Of a DNA stretch of 64,000 bases, positions 54,521 through 64,000 are shown piece after piece. The position numbers and the translations under genes are program-made. Origin of the DNA: Ignavibacteriales bacterium. GTDB lineage: Bacteria > Bacteroidota > Ignavibacteria > UBA10030 > SZUA-254. The DNA is taken from positions 94,751-158,750 of the forward strand of contig JACRMQ010000008.1 in NCBI GenBank assembly GCA_016214905.1. The letters run 5' to 3'. Position 1 is the stretch's first letter. Each line of letters opens with the position of its first letter. The notes under the pieces are model-generated. The model had not been told where the DNA came from and did no database searches. It saw only the letters and a program-made list of their open reading frames with translations.

Positions 54521-54865
54521 TTAGTTTTTGATTATTCTCTCGATATCAACTAATTTTTCTTTTAAAACGAACTCAACAGCACCAATCCTGCGCGCTTTCT
54601 CTTCTAATTTTGGATCGTCGTACTGAGTGATCATAATAATCTTCGCATTCGGAAATTCGGATAAGATCTCCTGAGTTGCTTCAAATCCGTCCATCATTTT
54701 CATTTTTATATCCATAAGCACCCAATCGGGGTGAAACTGTTGGTACGATTTCAATGCTTCATTGCCATCGCTGCATTCATAAACATTATCCGCTGTTGTT
54801 GACAGTATCGAGCGAATCATATCTCGAATAGAAGCATTATCGTCAACAATCATTACTTTCATCAT
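54521..54865 (-). CDS. Single-domain response regulator (CheY-like)
   Basis: This 114-residue receiver has MIVDDN at the start, phosphoacceptor Asp52 (LMDIKM), a Thr in ITQYDD and the conserved Lys in VLKEK. There is no output domain. It is on the same strand as the NarL-type regulator and propeller kinase upstream (gap of 248 bases) and precedes the paralogous secreted proteins. It may be an alternative phosphate acceptor of the same kinase or act on another partner. Confidence 0.92.
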   Translation of the reverse strand: MMKVMIVDDNASIRDMIRSILSTTADNVYECSDGNEALKSYQQFHPDWVLMDIKMKMMDGFEATQEILSEFPNAKIIMITQYDDPKLEEKARRIGAVEFVLKEKLVDIERIIKN

Positions 54866-55029
54866 TACCTGATTTCATTTAAAATTTATGTGTGTGATAG
54901 TATAATGGAAAAGGAAAACGGAGTAAATAGAGGGAGGTACTTAATTGGGGATGAGTAGGAGTACTTATTTTAGACTATTGATTGGGAATTGCACATTAGA
55001 GATTGCGGATTCCTCCAGTCATAGGAGTC

Positions 55030-55054
55030 ATCCCGACAAGCTTTTGGTCGGGAT
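55030..55054. repeat. REP-like intergenic palindrome
   Basis: ATCCCGAC at 55030-55037 and GTCGGGAT at 55047-55054 form an 8-bp stem around an AAGCTT-containing loop. It is a type of dispersed intergenic palindrome seen in many genomes. Only one copy was found in the window, so its dispersed nature is not shown. It may also act as terminator for the regulator gene ending at 55114. Confidence 0.4.
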
Positions 55055-55113
55055 CTAAACAGAAGTTGGATTTGCATAAATGCCGACCAGAAACATGTCA
55101 GCATGACGAGTAA

Positions 55114-55782
55114 TCAGAGGTACGACTTATTTTCTATAGCAAATTTTAGGAGGGCATTACTTCCATGAATGGCTAGTTTATTGCAGATATTCATACGGTG
55201 GTTCTCCACTGTACGGATGCTGATGAACATTTGGTCTGCAATTTCTTTACTTGATTTATTTTCAGAAATAAGCTTGAGTATTTTTCGCTCATTGGGAGTG
55301 AGTTGAGCAAGACCCGGATTCTCAAGAAGAATGGATTCTGTTTTGCCCCGACGATTCAATAAGTACTTGGAAATTGCCGGACTGATATAATATTCATCAT
55401 TTATGACCGATTTAATACTTTGCAGAATGTCGTTCACAGCCGACTCTTTCAAAACATAACCCCGAACACCGTGGTCCATCGCCTTGTTGAATATTCCCTC
55501 CTCTTTATGCATCGTGAGTACAATAATCCTTACAGGAAAATTTTCATCCTGGAGAGATGCCGCTATATCTAAACCGTTCGAACCGGGCATATTAAGATCG
55601 AGGAGAAGGACCAGCGGTTTCAACTCGTGAACAAGCTTCAGCACCTGATTACCGTCGCCTGTCTCTCCAACAACAATTAAAGATTTTTCTGCCGCAACAA
55701 TATCGCACAGGCCTTTGCGGAAAACGGGGTGATCATCGGCAATCACTATGGGTACGGATTCTTTGTTATTTGTCTGTTCCAT
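55114..55782 (-). CDS. NarL/FixJ-type response regulator
   Basis: This 222-residue regulator has a receiver (IVIADDHPVFRKGL, Asp62 in LLLDLNMPGSNG, Lys in YVLKES). A LuxR-type DNA-binding domain follows (LTPNERKILKLISENKSSK, IRTVENHRMNICNKL). It starts 4 bases after the stop of the propeller histidine kinase, so the pair is a NarX/NarL-like two-component system. Its targets may include the secreted-protein genes downstream, but no site can be named. Confidence 0.95.
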   Translation of the reverse strand: MEQTNNKESVPIVIADDHPVFRKGLCDIVAAEKSLIVVGETGDGNQVLKLVHELKPLVLLLDLNMPGSNGLDIAASLQDENFPVRIIVLTMHKEEGIFNKAMDHGVRGYVLKESAVNDILQSIKSVINDEYYISPAISKYLLNRRGKTESILLENPGLAQLTPNERKILKLISENKSSKEIADQMFISIRTVENHRMNICNKLAIHGSNALLKFAIENKSYL

Positions 55783-55786
55783 TCTT

Positions 55787-58700
55787 TCAAAAATCTTTGT
55801 TAGTATTAATATATGGAATTGTTATGATAATGGTTGTGCCCTGGTTTTGCGATGATTTGATTTCCAATGTCCCGTTCAGTAATTTAACGCGCTCCGAAAG
55901 ACCCACCAACCCGAACCCTTTCCGCGCTCCTGCACCATTCGTTACGGAAAGATTATCGAATCCTTTGCCGTTGTCGCGGACGGTAATTACTAGTTCATTC
56001 TCATGCTGTTCAGCAATTAGGGAGGCTTCTGAAGCATCTGAGTGCTTTACAATGTTGTTCAAACATTCCTGAATAATACGATAAATATTGATACCGATTT
56101 TTTTATCCGCTATTTGATCCAACGCGAAAACATTGGTTGTAAATATGGTGTGTGATAATTCAGCTATCTTATCCACCATGCTCTTAACTGATTCGATCAA
56201 ACCGAGTTGGTCTATGTGATATGGACTGAGGTTATATGCGATATCTCTTACATTCTCAATTGCCCGCGAAGCAGTTTGTGAGATTTCGGTTAATTGTAAT
56301 TTCATTTTTTCCGTTTCGGTTACATTCAGTCCCATCTGTGCCCTATTGATAATAACCATCATCTCCTGGCCAAGACCATCGTGCAGTTCACCTGCAACAC
56401 GCTTCCGTTCTGCTTCTTGTGAATCTATGAGTTGCCGGGAAAATTCGCGGCTAATTTGTTGTTCTTTTAAAATCCGTGCTGTTTTGAAACTAGATATAAT
56501 CCAAATTATCAATAAAATTCCTACAAAAATAATTCCACCAAACCACCATGTTCGCCAGTACGGGGGTGCTATGTTGATTGTTATTGATGCTGGTGCGGCA
56601 CTCTCAAGACCGTCGAGGTTGATTGCTTTCACTTCGAAACGGTATGAACCTGGATCAAGATGCCCGTAAGTAATCGATCTATTGAAAGTTGGTTCCTGCC
56701 AATTCTCATCTGAATTAATTAGACGATATTTGTAGCGGATAGCTCCTTCATCCTTAAAACTGATACCGATAAAACCTATCTCACAATTCGCCTCGTTGTG
56801 TGATAATTCTATTATTGGTTTTACTTCCCGCCGAAATCCGTTCACATTGAGATTAGTTATATAGACCGGAGGTAGTATAGTATTCTTCCTATCGTGAGTA
56901 TAATCATACACCCAAAGATCTGTTGGGGTGATAAACCAAACCATCCCACTTCGTGTTGTACCGGCACAGGGAACGCCGGAACCGAGGAATGTTGGATTCT
57001 TAATGAACGATTTCGACCCCGGATGATCTTCATAGATCAGTCCGATTGACGTACCGAGCCAAAGACGACCTGAAGAGTCGCGGGTTGCGCACTCAATTTT
57101 GTTACTCGGAAGTCCTTCACGCTGAGAGAGAATGGCGATTGAATCTCCGTTGAGCATTGCAAGCCCTCCGTTGGACGTGCCGATCATCATCAAACCTTTC
57201 TCATCTTCTATGAACGACCAAATACCGTTGTCCGGTAAACCATTTGCATTAGTGTAGTGATTTATCTTGCCATCGGGTGCGATTTTAATTGCACCTTCGC
57301 GTAAACTACCGGCCCAAATGTTACCATGGCGATCTTCATATAACTCGCGGATATAATTTTCAGGTATTCCATCGGAAGTGTCGTAGATTCGCACAATGGG
57401 ATTTTTGCTTTTCGGATCGAGACGCGCAATTCCATGGCTTCCCACCCATACATCTCCTGTTTTCGAAACTACAATCGAAAAAATTCCTTTCTCAAGTAAA
57501 GTGTTTCGAAGTGAAATTGTCTTTATCTTCTTTAGTTTAGATGGCTGATCGTCGATCTGTTGAGCTTTTTGGGAGCGCTCAATTTCATAGCATTCTACTA
57601 CCCAACTGGGATTTTCTGTTTTTGTCATCCAAAGTCTGTTCGACTTGTCTATCGTTACGCCACCAATCGCACCATTCTTATGTTCAATTGGAGATACTAT
57701 GCCATTGTATATGCCGTGCTTCATCGAATGCCAGATCTGGAATTTGTCGCGCCATACCTCAAGAAGATCCTGGTCTGAAACAACCCACAGATGATTGCTG
57801 CTGTCAGCCGCCGCTATTCGATGGTGGTGCCAGTACCAGAGGTACCCAAGTGGAAACCTGATAGAGTATCCGATGGAGAGTTTTGCAAGCCCTTTGTCGC
57901 GACCGCCGATCCAGAGGTTCTGTTCCTTGTCGACGTAGACACACCGGACTGTGTTCTCTTGAAGCCCATTCAAGGTTGTGAAGTGTTGAAACGAAGCGTG
58001 CGCAAATCGATACGATTGAATCTTTGAAATCCCGCCATATCCTCCAAACCAGATATTATTTTCGATATCTTCTACCGCATCGATTGGAGTAGCAGGGTTC
58101 CGCCTGGTCCCTACAACTCTGCCGTCACGAATTCTAACACTAACTGAATCACCCATTAGAGCATATAACAGTCCGGCTTTATCAACAAATAACTTCCAGA
58201 GATTTCCATTTCCATAAGGTTTGCAATCCAAGCGATCAATGCGACCTGTTCTCCGCGAATAAGAAATCAGAAGTGATCCGCGTGAAAACCATAAAACGCT
58301 GTCACCAACTTCGGCGATTCTCTCTATTTGATCGTTTAATTCATACGGCTTGAAACGAGAAACCGAATCGCCATCTATTGTAAAAACACCAACATCCGTA
58401 CCGCACCAAATCACACCACGATTGTCCTGATGAATACTGATCACGCTACCAGCATTTAGTTGAATTCGTGTAATGCTGTTATCGATGAACTTGCAAAGAC
58501 GGCTTCCCGCAATAATCCATACAATGCCTGGGATATTTCGATCGGGCAGGATCTGGTTGACGAAATTCCCGGGCAAACCATCATGAGTCGTGAAGTTTGT
58601 GAATGTTTGTCCATCGTACACGCTGACACCATCGGTGGTTCCAAACCACATACGTCCGTATGAATCCTGCGCAATCACTTCTATGTCGTTCGAAGGAAGT

Positions 58701-58852
58701 CCATCCTTAACAGAATAAGTTTTGAATGGGAGAATCTGGGATACACTTGTTGAAAATAAACATAATGTTTGAATAGAAACTACCATACATAGACGGAAAA
58801 ATATTTTTTTCCAATCTTTATATCGACCAAGGATTAGTCTTACCTCTGTCAT
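55787..58852 (-). CDS. Reg_prop/Y_Y_Y sensor histidine kinase (HisKA_3)
   Basis: This 1021-residue hybrid of a large periplasmic sensor and a kinase has an N-terminal signal/anchor (LCMVVSIQTLCLFSTS). Fourteen or so Reg_prop propeller blades follow (DSYGRMWFGTTDGVSVYDG, IWCGTDVGVFTID). A Y_Y_Y domain (YKYRLINSDENWQEP) and a membrane helix near 765-790 come next. HisKA_3 has His824 in VAGELHDGLGQE, and the HATPase ends the protein (VRDNGKGFD, GFGLVGLSERV). The architecture is common for polysaccharide or surface sensing in this group of bacteria. It is co-transcribed with the NarL-type regulator. Confidence 0.93.
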   Translation of the reverse strand: MTEVRLILGRYKDWKKIFFRLCMVVSIQTLCLFSTSVSQILPFKTYSVKDGLPSNDIEVIAQDSYGRMWFGTTDGVSVYDGQTFTNFTTHDGLPGNFVNQILPDRNIPGIVWIIAGSRLCKFIDNSITRIQLNAGSVISIHQDNRGVIWCGTDVGVFTIDGDSVSRFKPYELNDQIERIAEVGDSVLWFSRGSLLISYSRRTGRIDRLDCKPYGNGNLWKLFVDKAGLLYALMGDSVSVRIRDGRVVGTRRNPATPIDAVEDIENNIWFGGYGGISKIQSYRFAHASFQHFTTLNGLQENTVRCVYVDKEQNLWIGGRDKGLAKLSIGYSIRFPLGYLWYWHHHRIAAADSSNHLWVVSDQDLLEVWRDKFQIWHSMKHGIYNGIVSPIEHKNGAIGGVTIDKSNRLWMTKTENPSWVVECYEIERSQKAQQIDDQPSKLKKIKTISLRNTLLEKGIFSIVVSKTGDVWVGSHGIARLDPKSKNPIVRIYDTSDGIPENYIRELYEDRHGNIWAGSLREGAIKIAPDGKINHYTNANGLPDNGIWSFIEDEKGLMMIGTSNGGLAMLNGDSIAILSQREGLPSNKIECATRDSSGRLWLGTSIGLIYEDHPGSKSFIKNPTFLGSGVPCAGTTRSGMVWFITPTDLWVYDYTHDRKNTILPPVYITNLNVNGFRREVKPIIELSHNEANCEIGFIGISFKDEGAIRYKYRLINSDENWQEPTFNRSITYGHLDPGSYRFEVKAINLDGLESAAPASITINIAPPYWRTWWFGGIIFVGILLIIWIISSFKTARILKEQQISREFSRQLIDSQEAERKRVAGELHDGLGQEMMVIINRAQMGLNVTETEKMKLQLTEISQTASRAIENVRDIAYNLSPYHIDQLGLIESVKSMVDKIAELSHTIFTTNVFALDQIADKKIGINIYRIIQECLNNIVKHSDASEASLIAEQHENELVITVRDNGKGFDNLSVTNGAGARKGFGLVGLSERVKLLNGTLEIKSSQNQGTTIIITIPYINTNKDF

Positions 58853-59015
58853 GAAGATTCAATAGTATTTAAGAGATACTTATCCGATTTATCATACAGC
58901 AAAATAACGAGTAATGGATTGAAAGTCAAGGTGGAAGATATTAATTGTCAGAGAGTTTCTGATGGATAGTTTTCGTCGTTGCACAGCATCATTTCACATA
59001 ATGTATTGAAACAGA

Positions 59016-59045
59016 AAAGCCCGACTCTATTAAGAACCGGGCTTT
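59016..59045 (-). terminator. Terminator after the YCF48-like protein gene (copy of the rRNA terminator)
   Basis: The arms AAAGCCCGACTC (59016-59027) and GAACCGGGCTTT (59034-59045) pair over 12 bases with two G-U pairs, around TATTAA. It is downstream of the gene stop at 59078. The left arm, loop and flanking bases are identical to the hairpin at 61019-61050. Confidence 0.8.
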
Positions 59046-59077
59046 AGAAATTTTGAATGATTGAATGATTCAATAGG

Positions 59078-60844
59078 TTAAGGAGATATTAGAATCAACT
59101 TGCCATTCATATTTACCTTAACCCAATAAGCTTTTCCGGGAATAATCACATCGGTAATTTTGTATCCATCTTCAAAACCGAAATATTCAGAATCTACAAT
59201 ATTTGTAGGTACTTGAATGATACTGCTTGTTGCGATAGGTTTAGAAATCGATCCTATGAGATTCCATCCTTCATTCACTTCAATTGTATCAATCGTATTA
59301 ACAACTCCTGGAATATTAAACTCTTCGTAAGAATTAAATTTGATCCAATATCCAATCCCATTCTCAATTCTTGGAGATTCCTGATAACCCAAGGTTTGAT
59401 CATACTTATATGTTTTGGAGATTGCTGATGGAAAAAGAATGTGGGTTGAATCGTTGTCCGCAAGTCGCGGGTTCGAAACGAGATTCCATTTTGGATTAAC
59501 TGTAACTACCATAGTATCGTAATCTAATGCCATTCCTTCAACAAAAACAGTATCGGGGGATGATGGTGCATTGTGTGTGAAGATAATGTGACCGCTTTTC
59601 GAACCGGGACTCAGAGGTGAAAATGATATATTAACAGTCATAACCTGACCGGGAAGAAGAATTAAATTACTTTGGGTTGAAACAAATTCGCTGTTGTCAG
59701 ATTGTATTTTTGAGATCGTCATAGAATCAGATCCGGTATTCATTAAAACAATACTATCTGTTCTTGATTCTCTTTCTATAATTTTACCGAATTTTATTTC
59801 GGTTTGTGGTAATACAAGATTTTTAAATTTAGCTCTCTTAAGTATTAATCCATTACCTCCGACCACCCAACCATGTTTTGAATCGATAAAATATATTTTT
59901 CTTAAATTCTGAATCGTACCGCTAATTTCAATCGACCAGGTACTACCACCGTTTATCGTATGTAAAATGGTTCCACCATCTCCAGCAATATATCCTTCGG
60001 CAGAATTTAAGAAAAAAACACTATTCAGGTTTTGAGAAGTGCCGCTAATTTGAGATTCCCAATTTAATCCACCATCGGTTGTTTTCCATATATTCCCACT
60101 GCTTCCTACAATCGTACCAATTGTTGTATCGACAAAATGAATACTGTTTAGCTCGTATGGAAAATTGCCTAACAATCTCCAGTAACTGTTTCCGAATATT
60201 TTATCTCTATCTGTTAATGTGTCCCTCATTAACCGATAAATATTTCCTTGTTGGGTTATTGCAACACAGAAGTTTGTGTCGGGATAAGATACATCTGTCA
60301 TCACTTCGTCCGTGGAAGTATCGTTACACATAACCATGAATGATTTCCAAATACTATCATTATTCTTAAACCTGAAATTATAAGCCCAACCCCGTTGGTC
60401 CCAATAACTATAAGCATGACCAACACCCAATCCATTTGTCGTAGAGTTGAAAGTCAAGGCATTAATTCTAGAAACCGGCTGGGGTTTGGTTTGCCAGTTT
60501 AAACCTCGATCAGTTGAGCGATATACCATTCCACATTCCCCATCCATACAGACTTGATAACCTGCGGCGAATACAGATTGAGAATCTGCGTATACAACAT
60601 CGTTGGAATCCATATACCTCTCACCAAAACGAACAGACCAGTTATAACCTCCATTTGAAGTAAATAGAATTTTTCCGCTATCACCTACGGCAACACCATA
60701 AGATGTATCAAAGAAGGATACAGAATTTAAATTTTGAATTGTGCCGCTGGTCTGAAATCCCCATTGTGTTTGGGGAAATAAGTTCATGCTAAATAATAGA
60801 AAGAAAACGATTATGAAAAGAATTCTATAAGTGTTAACAAACAT
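59078..60844 (-). CDS. Secreted YCF48/BNR-like propeller protein lacking a sorting domain
   Basis: This 588-residue protein has a strong ribosome site (AGGAGG) and a signal peptide (ILFIIVFFLLFSMNLFPQ). Residues ~25-345 are YCF48/BNR-type repeats (VGDSGKILFTSNGGYNW, WKTTDGGLNWESQISGTSQN). An ASPM/HYDIN-like domain follows (~350-440, FSPLSPGSKSGHIIFTHN), then a tail with WNLVSNP and WNLIGSISKPIA. That tail resembles the segment before the sorting domain of the two propeller paralogues. The protein ends at GKLILISP, at the point where the paralogues go on to PNPFNP. So it is either retained in the periplasm or is a truncated version. Confidence 0.85.
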   Translation of the reverse strand: MFVNTYRILFIIVFFLLFSMNLFPQTQWGFQTSGTIQNLNSVSFFDTSYGVAVGDSGKILFTSNGGYNWSVRFGERYMDSNDVVYADSQSVFAAGYQVCMDGECGMVYRSTDRGLNWQTKPQPVSRINALTFNSTTNGLGVGHAYSYWDQRGWAYNFRFKNNDSIWKSFMVMCNDTSTDEVMTDVSYPDTNFCVAITQQGNIYRLMRDTLTDRDKIFGNSYWRLLGNFPYELNSIHFVDTTIGTIVGSSGNIWKTTDGGLNWESQISGTSQNLNSVFFLNSAEGYIAGDGGTILHTINGGSTWSIEISGTIQNLRKIYFIDSKHGWVVGGNGLILKRAKFKNLVLPQTEIKFGKIIERESRTDSIVLMNTGSDSMTISKIQSDNSEFVSTQSNLILLPGQVMTVNISFSPLSPGSKSGHIIFTHNAPSSPDTVFVEGMALDYDTMVVTVNPKWNLVSNPRLADNDSTHILFPSAISKTYKYDQTLGYQESPRIENGIGYWIKFNSYEEFNIPGVVNTIDTIEVNEGWNLIGSISKPIATSSIIQVPTNIVDSEYFGFEDGYKITDVIIPGKAYWVKVNMNGKLILISP

Positions 60845-60904
60845 ACACCCTCCTGTTGAGAACTTATCTTTATTGTTGATCGGGCATTTTCATCTAAAAA
60901 AACA

Positions 60905-60913
60905 CCCCCCCCC
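60905..60913. repeat. C9 homopolymer upstream of the YCF48-like gene
   Basis: Nine consecutive C's (nine G's on the coding strand) follow an A-rich run, about 60 bases before the start codon. Such tracts slip easily, and a change of length here could alter promoter spacing. It may also be a sequencing or assembly error. Confidence 0.6.
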
Positions 60914-61018
60914 ATAAAAGTCAAGAGGAAATTTTTTTAACCGAAAGATTTATGTCGATAAAATTAAACCTAAAAATCCCATCAGGAAAAGATTCAAGGC
61001 AGGATAATCATAAAACAG

Positions 61019-61050
61019 AAAAGCCCGACTCTATTAAGAATCAGGCTTTT
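61019..61050 (-). terminator. Terminator of the rRNA operon
   Basis: On the minus strand, AAAAGCCTGATTC pairs with GAGTCGGGCTTTT over 13 bases with two G-U pairs, around TTAATA. A TTTTCTGTTTT tract follows. It lies about 10 bases after the 5S gene. Confidence 0.85.
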
Positions 61051-61059
61051 GAAAAAACT

Positions 61060-61174
61060 CCTGGCAACGACCTACTCTCCCATACAGTTACCCGTATAGT
61101 ACCATCGGCCCTGCGGGGCTTGTCTGCTCTGTTCGGAATGGGAAGAGGAATTTCACCCGCGGCATTGTCGCCAG
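61060..61174 (-). rRNA. rrf: 5S ribosomal RNA
   Basis: On the minus strand the sequence runs from CTGGCGACAATG to TCGTTGCCAG, with the closing helix between these ends. Inside are the conserved CCGAACAGAGCAG-type loop (TTCCGAACAG) and GTATGGGAGAGTAGG. About 115 nt. Ends are placed by helix I and may be off by a few bases. A plus-strand frame over this region is not a gene. Confidence 0.92.
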
Positions 61175-61329
61175 AAAAATTATTGAAGAGTCGTCCCGTT
61201 TTAGCGGGACTACTTCATAATCGTAAAATGTTTTAATATTCAATCTAACTTTAAGATACATCTATCGAACGACTGTTCGAAGCATATAACTTTGGGAACG
61301 AGTGAGATTTGTGAATCAATAAAAATTAA

Positions 61330-64000
<2,671 letters not shown>

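Noticed and set aside
55021..55113. Possible remnant of a mobile element around the palindrome
   Set aside because: No transposase, no flanking direct repeats and no second copy were seen.
60952..61236. 94-codon plus-strand frame
   Set aside because: It overlaps the rRNA terminator and the whole 5S gene on the other strand.

Overview
The window is 64 kb of a moderately AT-rich bacterial genome. It most likely comes from the FCB/Bacteroidota-Chlorobiota side of the tree, and an Ignavibacteria-like or related candidate lineage is my best guess. Three very large secreted proteins end in a type IX secretion sorting domain with the YPNPFNPTT / YPNPFNPST signature, and two giant sensors carry Reg_prop propellers followed by Y_Y_Y domains. 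Both traits are common there. The content points to an anaerobic, hydrogen-metabolising organism. The phylum call is inference; the rRNA at the right end would settle it.

Layout. 1-4.4 kb: ychF, a tRNA-Leu, a secreted metallo-beta-lactamase-fold protein and an OPT transporter. 4.4-16.4 kb, minus strand: the complete NiFe maturation set hypE, hypD, hypC, hypF, hypB and hypA. It is interrupted by an aldo/keto reductase, a kinase-less giant sensor, a TonB-like protein and a secreted NTF2-like protein. 16.5-32.1 kb, minus strand: a hydrogenase/heterodisulfide-reductase locus. In transcription order it runs hdrC, hdrB, a possible tiny ORF, malate dehydrogenase, the N-terminal half of HdrA, a DRTGG protein, an RsbW-like ATPase, an FeFe-hydrogenase-like protein, a second DRTGG protein, a PHP protein, a HATPase, NuoE, a thioredoxin-like ferredoxin, NuoF, a NuoG-N/HdrA-C fusion, MvhD, MvhG and MvhA. 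A terminator and then the maturation protease follow. 32.7-37.5 kb, plus strand: a Cache histidine kinase, an NtrC-type sigma-54 activator and an odd REC-linker-REC protein. 37.6-60.8 kb, minus strand: a giant 3094-residue beta-helix protein, two paralogous propeller proteins, three two-component genes and a YCF48-like protein. 61.0-64.0 kb, minus strand: 5S rRNA and most of a 23S rRNA.

How the genes may work together. The 16.5-32.1 kb locus encodes every part expected for a cytoplasmic flavin-based bifurcating complex. Hydrogen would be handled by a group-3c-like NiFe module (MvhAG), linked by MvhD to Hdr and by NuoE/NuoF/NuoG-type subunits to NAD(H). HdrB and HdrC would supply a disulfide or related thiol site. 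HdrA is split exactly in two: the N half is a separate protein and the C half is fused behind a NuoG-like iron-sulfur domain. The middle of the operon carries a regulatory module usually met next to FeFe hydrogenases, including an FeFe-hydrogenase homologue with altered active-site motifs that looks like a sensor.

Two good candidate sigma-54 promoters (upstream of the tonB-like gene and of the REC-linker-REC gene) and one weaker one (upstream of hdrC) share the form TGGCAY-N5-TTGTR. The NtrC-type regulator divergent from hdrC is an obvious candidate to drive them. The hybrid Mvh-Nuo-Hdr locus and its regulators are the most interesting content of the window.
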